DNA from: Alphaproteobacteria bacterium
Lineage (GTDB): Bacteria; Pseudomonadota; Alphaproteobacteria; Micavibrionales; Micavibrionaceae
NCBI GenBank assembly: GCA_023301785.1
Contig: JALZUF010000244.1
Span: forward strand, 1 to 10,476
Direction of reading: 5' to 3'
Length of the DNA stretch: 10,476 bases
Both the position numbers and the translations under genes were made by a program. Positions 1-6,887 of the stretch are shown one piece after another (position 1 is the stretch's first letter; each line of letters starts with the position of its first letter). The notes under the pieces are model-generated. The model ran no database searches. It was not told the origin of the DNA and saw only the letters and a list, made by a program, of their open reading frames with translations.

Positions 1-906
1 GCCGATTGGATTATGGCGGCTATTGTTGGTATGGCAGGGATTGAGCCGCTTCTAAAAGCGATAGAGCAGGGCACTTGTGTTGCGATTGCCAATAAAGAAC
101 CTCTCGTTGCCGCAGGTGAATTGGTTCTTAAATCTGCTCAACAGGCGGGAACAAAGATCATTCCCGTTGATAGCGAACATAACGCCATCTTTCAGGTTTT
201 TGAAAAAGATAATAAAGAAGCCATTGAGCGTATTATCCTTACCGCATCAGGCGGCCCATTTTTAAATATGTCTTCAGAAGAAATGCAGAGCGTTACAACT
301 GATCAAGCATTGGCGCATCCTAATTGGAGCATGGGACAAAAGATTTCGATTGATAGCGCCACAATGATGAATAAAGCCCTTGAGGTCATAGAAGCGCATT
401 ACCTGTTTGATATGCCAGCCGACAAGATTGATGTTTTAGTGCATCCTCAATCCGTAATTCACTCTATGGTTGAATATCAGGACGGTTCTGTTTTGGCGCA
501 AATGGGGGCTTCTGATATGTCGACACCCATTACAAATGCGTTGGGATATCCAGAACGATTAACAACGCCTGGACAAAAGCTTGATTTCAAACAAATGAAA
601 CGCCTTGATTTCGAAGAGGTTGACCATACACGTTTTCCAACAATTCAGCTTGCTTATGATTGTTTAAAAAAGGGGCAGGCGGCCTGTATCGCTTTAAATG
701 CCGCCAATGAAGTCGCGGTAAATGCGTTTTTAAACCATAAAATCGCCTTCTTAGACATATATAAAATAATTCAAGAACAGTTAAATAATTTAAAAACAAG
801 CAGTATAGATGATTTAAACTCAATACTTGCGTATGACAAAGACGTGCGCGAGCAAACAGAATCCTATATACTCTCTAACAATCTAAAAATCACAAAGGTT
901 ATGTAA
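1..906 (+). CDS. dxr: 1-deoxy-D-xylulose 5-phosphate reductoisomerase, 5'-truncated by window edge
   Basis: Cytosolic enzyme of the MEP isoprenoid pathway; it converts DXP to 2-C-methyl-D-erythritol 4-phosphate with NADPH and a divalent metal. The reading frame is open from base 1, giving 301 visible residues. By alignment from memory with the roughly 398-residue E. coli protein, about 97 N-terminal residues, including the GSTGSIG nucleotide-binding loop, lie outside the window. Visible landmarks, counting the first codon as residue 1, are NKE near 31-33, the metal-binding VDSEHNAIF segment (D57, E59), HPNWSMG near 106-112, the SIDSATMMNKALE stretch with the third metal ligand E128, and VHPQSVIHSMVEYQDGS. 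The C-terminal helical domain is complete and ends at TAA 904-906. That stop shares its last base with the rseP ATG, which suggests translational coupling. One oddity is NKEP where NKES, NKET or NKEA is usual. Identification is secure. Confidence 0.97.
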   Translation, partial: ADWIMAAIVGMAGIEPLLKAIEQGTCVAIANKEPLVAAGELVLKSAQQAGTKIIPVDSEHNAIFQVFEKDNKEAIERIILTASGGPFLNMSSEEMQSVTTDQALAHPNWSMGQKISIDSATMMNKALEVIEAHYLFDMPADKIDVLVHPQSVIHSMVEYQDGSVLAQMGASDMSTPITNALGYPERLTTPGQKLDFKQMKRLDFEEVDHTRFPTIQLAYDCLKKGQAACIALNAANEVAVNAFLNHKIAFLDIYKIIQEQLNNLKTSSIDDLNSILAYDKDVREQTESYILSNNLKITKVM

Positions 907-2300
907 TGAATTCTATTTTTGATCTCTTCCAACTCGCCGCTAGTAACCTTTGGTTTTATGGCGGTGTTTTCATACTTGTTTTGTCTTTATTGGTGTTTGT
1001 TCACGAATGGGGACATTACATTGTTGCACGCCTGTGCGGCGTAAAGGTTGAAGTATTTTCGATTGGCTTTGGTAAGGAGCTTTTTGGTTGGAATGATAAA
1101 AATGACACCCGTTGGAAAGTCTCTTTAATTCCTCTTGGTGGCTACGTCAAAATGTTTGGCGATACAGATCCTGCAAGTGCGGGCCACACGGATAGTGTTC
1201 AAGACGGCGAAACAATCCGTCCATTTACAGAAGACGAGCGTAGCGTCGCTTTTTTCTCTAAATCAGTATGGAAGCGTGCGTTGATCGTTTTTGCTGGCCC
1301 AGCCATCAACTTCTTATTTGCGATTATCCTATTAGCAGGGATGTACTCAATATATGGCCAACCCGTTACTGCACCAACGGCGTCTGCTGTTGTTGCGGGT
1401 AGTGCGGCTGATCAGGCTGGTTTTCAACCACATGATACCATTGTCACTATTGATGGTGAGAAAATTCAGCGTTTTGAAGATATTCGCCGTATCGTAAGTG
1501 TGGCGCTTGATACGCCTCTAGATTTTGAAGTACAGCGCGGTGAAGAGGTTGTCTCGATGACAGCCACACCGAAAAAAGAAGAAATCACAGATCGCTTTGG
1601 TTTTACTCACTCTCGTGGGTTATTGGGTATTATTGGTCCTAATGACGGCATGGCGATTAAGAACATCACGAAAGTGGGTAATCGTTCCGTTGAAACGCCA
1701 GACCAAATTCGTCAGGCACTCCTTAAAAACATGGATAAGCGTACGACAATCGAGCTTGATCGTGGTGAGCAGATTGATAGATTCGTCATTGCGCCTCTAA
1801 GCACTCTCAATCAAGGGCTTAAAGGTATAGATAAAGAAAGTGTTGAAGCTAATGCTTTAGTGCTCGCTAATAAAACAGGTGAGTTCTTATTGAAACCTGG
1901 AGTTGTTCATGGTGTGAAGGCTTCTGTTGTTGAAACATGGCGTATTACAACATCTACCATGAAAGCTTTAGGGCAAATGTTTACAGGTACACGTAGTGCG
2001 ACGGAACTTGGTGGTATTATCCGTATTGGCGCTATTGCTGGTGATATGGCGCAAATGGGATTGTTGGCAATTATTACATTTACGGCACTTCTTTCCATAA
2101 ACTTAGGACTTATTAACTTATTCCCAATCCCAATGCTAGACGGTGGTCACTTGTTGTTTTATGCCATTGAAGCCGTAAAGGGCAGTCCTGTAAAAGAACG
2201 CGTCCAAGAATACGCTTTTAGGTTTGGATTTGTCGTTTTAATTGGTATGATGCTATTTGCAAACTTAAATGACTTGTTCCAGCTCTTCATTAAAGGGTAA
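906..2300 (+). CDS. rseP: RIP metalloprotease RseP (site-2 protease family M50)
   Basis: Inner-membrane zinc protease that cuts transmembrane segments of anti-sigma factors and leftover signal peptides. It has 464 residues. TM1 (about 18-40) carries the zinc motif HEWGH (H33, E34, H37). TM2 is about 124-150. The third zinc ligand, D412, lies in NLFPIPMLDGG (404-414) next to TM3, and a last TM spans about 436-454. A periplasmic PDZ domain covers about 154-222 (SAADQAGFQPHD, then IVTIDGEKI). Residues about 245-335 are extra relative to the short single-PDZ alphaproteobacterial form I recall; 249-298 resembles the second half of another PDZ domain. The ATG at 906 overlaps the dxr stop by one base and is preceded by AAAGG (894-898) at a spacing of 7. 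Its position between dxr and bamA matches its conserved neighbourhood. The natural substrate cannot be read from this window. Confidence 0.96.
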   Translation: MNSIFDLFQLAASNLWFYGGVFILVLSLLVFVHEWGHYIVARLCGVKVEVFSIGFGKELFGWNDKNDTRWKVSLIPLGGYVKMFGDTDPASAGHTDSVQDGETIRPFTEDERSVAFFSKSVWKRALIVFAGPAINFLFAIILLAGMYSIYGQPVTAPTASAVVAGSAADQAGFQPHDTIVTIDGEKIQRFEDIRRIVSVALDTPLDFEVQRGEEVVSMTATPKKEEITDRFGFTHSRGLLGIIGPNDGMAIKNITKVGNRSVETPDQIRQALLKNMDKRTTIELDRGEQIDRFVIAPLSTLNQGLKGIDKESVEANALVLANKTGEFLLKPGVVHGVKASVVETWRITTSTMKALGQMFTGTRSATELGGIIRIGAIAGDMAQMGLLAIITFTALLSINLGLINLFPIPMLDGGHLLFYAIEAVKGSPVKERVQEYAFRFGFVVLIGMMLFANLNDLFQLFIKG

Positions 2301-2384
2301 TTTAAGGGAATAGCTTGTTTATGGCTTTGCAATGCCTTGATAAGAGGCTTGTTTCAACGTTCAAAATAACTTAAAGCTATCCTT
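2301..2384 (+). other. rseP–bamA intergenic region with small hairpin and 8-base direct repeat
   Basis: An 84-base gap with no ORF. It contains GCTTGTTT twice (2313-2320 and 2347-2354, 34 bases start to start). A short stem, GCCTT/GAGGC (2334-2338 with 2344-2348, one G·T pair, loop GATAA), has no T-run after it, so it is not a convincing terminator. TTGATA (2337-2342) could be a -35 box, but no good -10 lies at 16-18 bases (only TTCAAA- or CAAAAT-like sequence), so I do not call a promoter. It is the second-largest gap in the run of genes, so regulation or mRNA processing here is possible but unproven. Confidence 0.4.
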
Positions 2385-4694
2385 ATGATTATAAAGACAT
2401 TCTCACATATATTATGCGCTGTGGCGGTTATCTCAACCACTTTGCTTCTTTCTGCATCTCATTCAAATGCACAATTCCAACCTTATTATGAACAAGCTAA
2501 TACCGTTCAAGAAATTCGCGTTAATGGCGTTGAACGTATTGAACCGTCAACTGTTCTGACCTATTTAGGTTTACAAGTTGGTGAAGAAGTAACCACTGAC
2601 AACCTAAACGAAGCATTGAAAAACTTATATGCCACTGGCTTATTTGCCGATGTTAATGTTCGTTTGAACAAAGGTGTCTTGCTTGTTGATGTAACTGAAA
2701 ACCCAATCGTTAATCAGATTGCGTTTGAAGGAAATGATAAAGTTAAAGATGATGAATTGTTACGAGAGATTTCACTTCGTCCTCGTCAAGTTTATACAAG
2801 AACACAAATTCAAAATGATGTTGGTCGTTTGTATGAAATTTACAGACGTTCAGGTCGCTTTGCGGCAACGATTGATCCTAAGATTATTCAACTTGACCAG
2901 AACCGTGTGAACTTGGTTTTTGAAATCACCGAAGGAACTATTACAAAAATCAAAGGTATCCGTTTTGTTGGTAATGAAGTTTATGATGATAAAACCTTGG
3001 CGTCTGAGCTGTCGACAAAGGAAGATCGCTGGTATCGTTTCTTGTCCTCTGATGATCGCTATGACCCAGATCGTATTGAATACGACAAAGAATTATTACG
3101 CCAGTTTTACTTAAAAGAAGGTTATGCCGATTTCCAAGTGACGGCTGCAAATGCAGAACTAGCAAACGGACAAGAAGAATTCTACCTCACATTTAACGTC
3201 GATGAAGGTCCACGTTATAAAGTGAACCAAATTGCTATTGATTCAAACCTTCGTGGTTTTGATGGTGCCGGTTTACGTGACAATGTTTCGTTCTTACCCG
3301 GTCAATGGTATAACGCGGATGAAGTCGATGTTACTGTCCAAGCCATGACAAATGCGCTTGGTGACAAGCAATACGCGTTTGTTGATATTCGTCCAGAAAC
3401 AAAAAGAAATACAAACGACGATTCCGTTGATATCACGTTTAACATTGAGGAATCACCACGCGTTTTCGTAGAGCGTATTGATATTAATGGTAATGTTAGA
3501 ACACTTGATAAAGTGATCCGTCGTGAAATGCGCCTTGTTGAGGGCGACCCTTTCAACCGTAGTAAATTAGCAAAATCTGAACAGCGCTTACGTGACATTA
3601 ACTTCTTTGAAAATGTTCGTGTTTCAACATCTCAAGGATCTGCTCCTGATAAAGTTGTTGTTGATGTTGATGTTACTGAACAATCAACGGGTGAGCTTTC
3701 CATTGGTGCAGGTTTCTCGACAAACGATGGTCCATTAGCTGACTTACGAATTCGCGAACGTAACTTATTAGGGAAGGGACAAGATCTCTTGTTCTCAACC
3801 ACGATTGCTGGCGAAAGAACACAATTTGAAGCTTCCTTTACTGAGCCACATTTCCTTGACCGTGATTTAGCGGCAGGTGTTGATGTCTTCCACAGTACAC
3901 AAGACTTACAAGATGAAAGCTCTTTTGACCAAAACAGAACAGGTGGCGCACTTCGTATGGGCTATCCTTTATCTGAAAAATGGCGCCAGAGTTGGAAATA
4001 CCGAATTGAAAATAATGAAATTGATAATGTTGATGCCACTGCGTCACGTTTTATCCGTGACCAAGAAGGTAAACGTACCACATCTGCAATCAGTCAGCGT
4101 TTAGCGTATGATGATCGCGATAGCCGATTATTTCCAACCGAAGGTCTATATACATGGATTGATGGTGAAGTCGCAGGCCTTGGTGGTGATGCTAAATATG
4201 TATCTGGTAAGTTGGGGTCTAATTACTACATTCCAGTTTACAAACGTAGTGTGATTTTGGACTTCTTAGGCGAAGTTGGTGCGATCGGCGGCTATGGAGA
4301 CTCTGATGTTCAGATTAACGAGCGTTTCTACCTAGGTGGTAACACATTGCGTGGGTTTGAACGCGCTGGTGTTGGTCCTCGTGACAGCTTAACTGACGAC
4401 TCACTTGGTGGTAATTTCTTCTATCGTGGATCTGCGGAATTAAAATTCCCAATCGGTTTCCCTGAAGAGCTAGGGATTGCTGGACATACATTTACAGACT
4501 TTGGTTCCCTATGGGAACTGGATGAAACAGGCATAGGTATCTTTGACGAAAACAGTCTTCGTGCCGCAGCTGGTGTTGGTATTTCATGGAGATCTCCATT
4601 AGGACCAATTCGTGTTGATTTTGCACAGCCGTTCTTAGATGAAGACTTTGATAAAGACGAAGTATTCCGTTTCAGTTTTGGAACGCGCTTCTAA
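2385..4694 (+). CDS. bamA: Outer membrane protein assembly factor BamA (Omp85)
   Basis: Central insertase of the BAM complex; it folds beta-barrel proteins into the outer membrane. It has 769 residues, close to the usual 750-810. The signal peptide has a hydrophobic core at about 8-24 and likely cleavage after SNA (A29/Q30). Five POTRA domains follow at about 41-105, 106-182, 183-274, 275-356 and 357-432, each with the alternating beta-alpha-alpha-beta-beta pattern and GxxY/F turns such as YATGLFADV and LRDINFFENV. The 16-strand barrel spans about 433-769. The conserved loop-6 motif is LRGF (655-658, nt 4347-4358), corresponding to VRGF in E. coli. The C-terminal strand FRFSFGTRF ends in the Phe expected of a beta-signal. 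The ATG at 2385 is the start that gives an intact signal peptide; upstream AAAG (2373-2376) is only a weak ribosome-binding site. ompH follows 22 bases downstream, a conserved pairing. Confidence 0.97.
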   Translation: MIIKTFSHILCAVAVISTTLLLSASHSNAQFQPYYEQANTVQEIRVNGVERIEPSTVLTYLGLQVGEEVTTDNLNEALKNLYATGLFADVNVRLNKGVLLVDVTENPIVNQIAFEGNDKVKDDELLREISLRPRQVYTRTQIQNDVGRLYEIYRRSGRFAATIDPKIIQLDQNRVNLVFEITEGTITKIKGIRFVGNEVYDDKTLASELSTKEDRWYRFLSSDDRYDPDRIEYDKELLRQFYLKEGYADFQVTAANAELANGQEEFYLTFNVDEGPRYKVNQIAIDSNLRGFDGAGLRDNVSFLPGQWYNADEVDVTVQAMTNALGDKQYAFVDIRPETKRNTNDDSVDITFNIEESPRVFVERIDINGNVRTLDKVIRREMRLVEGDPFNRSKLAKSEQRLRDINFFENVRVSTSQGSAPDKVVVDVDVTEQSTGELSIGAGFSTNDGPLADLRIRERNLLGKGQDLLFSTTIAGERTQFEASFTEPHFLDRDLAAGVDVFHSTQDLQDESSFDQNRTGGALRMGYPLSEKWRQSWKYRIENNEIDNVDATASRFIRDQEGKRTTSAISQRLAYDDRDSRLFPTEGLYTWIDGEVAGLGGDAKYVSGKLGSNYYIPVYKRSVILDFLGEVGAIGGYGDSDVQINERFYLGGNTLRGFERAGVGPRDSLTDDSLGGNFFYRGSAELKFPIGFPEELGIAGHTFTDFGSLWELDETGIGIFDENSLRAAAGVGISWRSPLGPIRVDFAQPFLDEDFDKDEVFRFSFGTRF

Positions 4695-4716
4695 TACAAA
4701 AAGAAAGTAACCTAAA

Positions 4717-5259
4717 ATGTTATCCTTAATTACAAAAAGATGCCTTTTTGTCTTGGCCTTGGTTTGTATATCGGCTCCTATGGCTTTGGCGCAAAATGTA
4801 AATATTGCGGTTGTTGATGTTGAGAAAATCCTCACTGAATCAGCGGCTGGCAAAAGCATTCAACAACAATTAAAAACGCGTAGAGAGTCTTTTCAAAAGG
4901 AGTTTTCTGCTCGTGAAGACAACCTTATGAATGCGCAAAAAACATTAATCAACCAAAAGGCTGATTTAAGCCCTGAGGAATTTGCGAAAAAACGAGATGA
5001 CTTTGAAAAACAACTGTTGGAAACCAGAAACCTTTTTCAAAAAAGGCGTAATTCGTTGGATAAGGGGCTAAGTAAATCCTTATCTGATTTAAGAAAAAAT
5101 ATCATTCAAGTTTCTGCTGAGGTTTCAAACGAAAAAAACTACCAGATTGTTTTGACCCGTGACTCTGTTGTCATCGTAGAAAAAGAAATTGATATTACAG
5201 AGACGGTTTTATCGCGTTTAAATGCCAAAGTTTCAAACATTCCATTAGATGTGAAGTAA
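4717..5259 (+). CDS. skp: OmpH/Skp-family periplasmic chaperone
   Basis: Periplasmic holdase that keeps unfolded outer-membrane proteins soluble on their way to BamA. It has 180 residues. A signal peptide (positive TKR at 6-8, hydrophobic 10-23) is probably cleaved after MALA (A25/Q26). The mature N-terminus NIAVVDVEKIL is the typical first strand of the family. A long charged helical region from about 40 to 125, rich in K, E, Q and R, matches the coiled-coil tentacles. The C-terminal part, NYQIVLTRDSVVIVEKEIDIT, gives the closing strands of the trimerisation body. It sits 22 bases after bamA and 3 bases before lpxD, the common bamA–ompH–lpxD order. The upstream GAAAG around 4703-4707 is a modest ribosome-binding site. 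The family is secure; the symbol skp (or ompH) is by homology and position. Confidence 0.93.
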   Translation: MLSLITKRCLFVLALVCISAPMALAQNVNIAVVDVEKILTESAAGKSIQQQLKTRRESFQKEFSAREDNLMNAQKTLINQKADLSPEEFAKKRDDFEKQLLETRNLFQKRRNSLDKGLSKSLSDLRKNIIQVSAEVSNEKNYQIVLTRDSVVIVEKEIDITETVLSRLNAKVSNIPLDVK

Positions 5260-5262
5260 GTT

Positions 5263-6279
5263 ATGGCTGATCCTAAGTTTCATAAAATATCTTTGCCAAA
5301 AACGCTTAAAGAATTGGCAGACATCGTAGATGCTGAAATTCATACTGGCGATAGCGATACTGTTATTGAAGATGTTCAGGCGCTTGATAAAGCAACAGAT
5401 AAGCAAATCAGTTTCTTAGACAATATTAAATATAAAGATGATTTTAAAACCACAAAAGCCGGCGCTGTTATCGTTTCGCCGAAGATGGTTGAATTTGCAC
5501 CCAAGGGGTGCGCCTTATTGGTATCTAAAAATCCTTATAAAGCCTACGCGCTGATTGCACAGAGTTTTTACCCCGCTAATGCGCCAGCAGAGAATATATC
5601 TGCTCAAGCGATTATCTCAGACACGGCCACTGTAGGAAGCGGTTGCCACATAGAAGCGGGCGTGGTTATTGCCGATGGCGTTACTATTGGAAATAATTGC
5701 TGGATTGAGGCAAATGCCGTTATCCAAGAAAATGTTGAAATTGGTGACAACTCACGTATTGGCGCAAATGCTTCCGTTAGTCACGCTAAGATCGGCAATG
5801 GCACAAGACTTTACCCTGGCGTACGGGTTGGGCAGGATGGATTTGGCTTTGCGATTGATCCTGCGGGTCATGTTAAAGTGCCGCAATTAGGGCGTGTTAT
5901 CATCGGTGATCATGTTGAAATTGGCGCAAACAGCTGCGTTGATCGTGGGGCAGGGCCAGACACAATTATTGGCAATGGCACATGGATTGATAACGCCGTA
6001 CAAATTGGCCATAACGTTAAAATAGGTAAGGGCTGCGTCATTGTCGCCCAAGCTGGCGTGGCTGGAAGCGCTACGATAGAAGATTATGTTGTTATTGCAG
6101 CGCAAGTAGGCGTAGCAGGGCACCTTACTGTTGGTATGGGCTCTCAAATAGCCGGACAATCAGGTGTCATGCAAAGCTTGCCTCCAGGATCAAAGGTGAT
6201 GGGTTATCCCGCTTTACCCATTAAACAGTTTTTGCGACAGGCCGTTGTGCTAAAGAATTTGACGAAATCCAAAAAATGA
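5263..6279 (+). CDS. lpxD: UDP-3-O-(3-hydroxyacyl)glucosamine N-acyltransferase
   Basis: Third step of lipid A synthesis: transfers a 3-hydroxyacyl chain from ACP to the 2-amino group of UDP-3-O-acylglucosamine. It has 338 residues, a usual length. The N-terminal uridine-binding domain is about 1-110 (QISFLDNIKYKDD; CALLVSKNPYKAYA). A left-handed beta-helix of hexapeptide repeats runs from about 112 to 305 (for example VIADGVTIGNNC, RVIIGDHVEIGANS). The catalytic base is H250 in IDNAVQIGHNV (E. coli H239), and H287 in VGVAGHLTV aligns with E. coli H276 at the same offset. A short C-terminal helix (about 320-334) completes it. The ATG at 5263 lies 3 bases after the ompH stop, with GAAG (5253-5256) as ribosome-binding site. 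At the acyl-ruler position, E. coli M290 appears replaced by G301. Confidence 0.97.
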   Translation: MADPKFHKISLPKTLKELADIVDAEIHTGDSDTVIEDVQALDKATDKQISFLDNIKYKDDFKTTKAGAVIVSPKMVEFAPKGCALLVSKNPYKAYALIAQSFYPANAPAENISAQAIISDTATVGSGCHIEAGVVIADGVTIGNNCWIEANAVIQENVEIGDNSRIGANASVSHAKIGNGTRLYPGVRVGQDGFGFAIDPAGHVKVPQLGRVIIGDHVEIGANSCVDRGAGPDTIIGNGTWIDNAVQIGHNVKIGKGCVIVAQAGVAGSATIEDYVVIAAQVGVAGHLTVGMGSQIAGQSGVMQSLPPGSKVMGYPALPIKQFLRQAVVLKNLTKSKK

Positions 6280-6294
6280 GAATAATAGAGAACC

Positions 6295-6768
6295 ATGACT
6301 GAAGAAAATAAAACAGAATTTGAGCCTATTCCTATTACCGAGATCATGGATATGATTCCGCATCGTTATCCGATCCTTTTGGTTGATCGTTTAATTGATT
6401 TTCAACAGGATGTCGGCGCGACTGGCCTTAAAAATGTAACATTCAACGAACCTCACTTTATGGGTCATTTCCCTGGCGCACCAGTGATGCCAGGTGTTTT
6501 AATCGTTGAGGCCATGGCGCAAACTGCGGCCATATTTGTTGTCCAAACTCTTGGCGAAGAAGCACGCGGCAAAATTGTGTACTTCATGAGCATTGATAAT
6601 GCCAAATTCCGTAAGCCTGTTGTACCAGGTGATAGCCTTCATATTCACGTTGAAAAAATTCAACATCGTGGCCCTGTCTGGAAATTCCAAGGAAAAGCCA
6701 AAGTTGATGGTAAAGTATGTGCAGAAGCCGTTATTACGGCGATGTTGACAGACCAAGACGCTGGCTAG
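6295..6768 (+). CDS. fabZ: 3-hydroxyacyl-[acyl-carrier-protein] dehydratase FabZ
   Basis: Cytosolic hot-dog-fold enzyme of type II fatty acid synthesis; it dehydrates 3-hydroxyacyl-ACP to trans-2-enoyl-ACP. It draws on the same 3-hydroxyacyl-ACP pool that LpxA and LpxD use, which is the usual explanation for its place between them. It has 157 residues. Family signatures are IPHRYPILLVDR (21-32), EPHFMGHFPGAPVMPGVL with catalytic H58, and IVEAMAQTAAI with catalytic E72, 14 residues later as in characterised FabZ. VVPGDSLHIHVE and GPVWKFQGKAKVDGK are typical downstream strands. The ATG at 6295 lies 15 bases after the lpxD stop, preceded by AGAG (6287-6290). A 119-base gap follows, so the lpxD–fabZ transcript may end or be processed there. 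Confidence 0.97.
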   Translation: MTEENKTEFEPIPITEIMDMIPHRYPILLVDRLIDFQQDVGATGLKNVTFNEPHFMGHFPGAPVMPGVLIVEAMAQTAAIFVVQTLGEEARGKIVYFMSIDNAKFRKPVVPGDSLHIHVEKIQHRGPVWKFQGKAKVDGKVCAEAVITAMLTDQDAG

Positions 6769-6778
6769 CATTTTCTAA

Positions 6779-6823
6779 ATGAATTACCTGCTTCTGTATT
6801 TAGTAAGCATAGCGATAATTCAT
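6779..6823. repeat. Inverted repeat downstream of fabZ (nested stem)
   Basis: A perfect 8-base inverted repeat, ATGAATTA (6779-6786) with TAATTCAT (6816-6823), encloses a second 5-base stem, TGCTT (6789-6793) with AAGCA (6805-6809). The RNA could fold as one interrupted hairpin with an 11-base loop. It is AT-rich and no run of T follows on the plus strand, so it is not a classic intrinsic terminator. It starts 11 bases after the fabZ stop. It could be a 3'-end stabiliser, a processing site or a protein-binding dyad. Confidence 0.45.
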
Positions 6824-6827
6824 ACGT

Positions 6828-6856
6828 GTAACACACTGTAAAATTAAGTGTGTTGC
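6828..6856. repeat. Inverted repeat upstream of lpxA, overlapping the candidate -35 box
   Basis: A perfect 8-base inverted repeat, AACACACT (6830-6837) with AGTGTGTT (6847-6854), with a 9-base spacer. It extends to 10 pairs by T·G (6829/6855) and G-C (6828/6856). The right arm overlaps the proposed lpxA -35 hexamer (6853-6858), the position expected of an operator. The spacer itself contains TAAAAT (6839-6844), a -10-like hexamer. It also could form an RNA hairpin. No T-run follows. Function is inferred from symmetry and position only. Confidence 0.5.
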
Positions 6857-6881
6857 GGGTTTCCAAGGTTTTTCGTATTTT
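6853..6881 (+). promoter_or_regulatory. Candidate housekeeping promoter for lpxA
   Basis: TTGCGG (6853-6858) and TATTTT (6876-6881) are separated by exactly 17 bases, a plausible sigma-70-type pair. Transcription would begin about 6-7 bases after the -10, at about 6887-6888, which is the A of the lpxA ATG. No Shine-Dalgarno sequence lies within 5-12 bases of that ATG (only AAGG at 6865-6868, 19 bases away), which fits a leaderless mRNA. The -35 match is partial and AT-rich sequence gives chance -10 boxes. Confidence 0.4.
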
Positions 6882-6887
6882 ATTAAC

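Noticed and set aside
3654..3675. GTT/GAT tandem triplets in bamA as a repeat
   Set aside because: They encode an ordinary VVVDVDV beta strand at the end of POTRA5; low complexity is explained by protein sequence.
4680..4710. GGAAC before ompH as an ECF (RpoE/EcfG-type) promoter
   Set aside because: GGAAC codes for the end of BamA, and no matching -10 element (GTT or TCTAA type) occurs at 15-17 bases.
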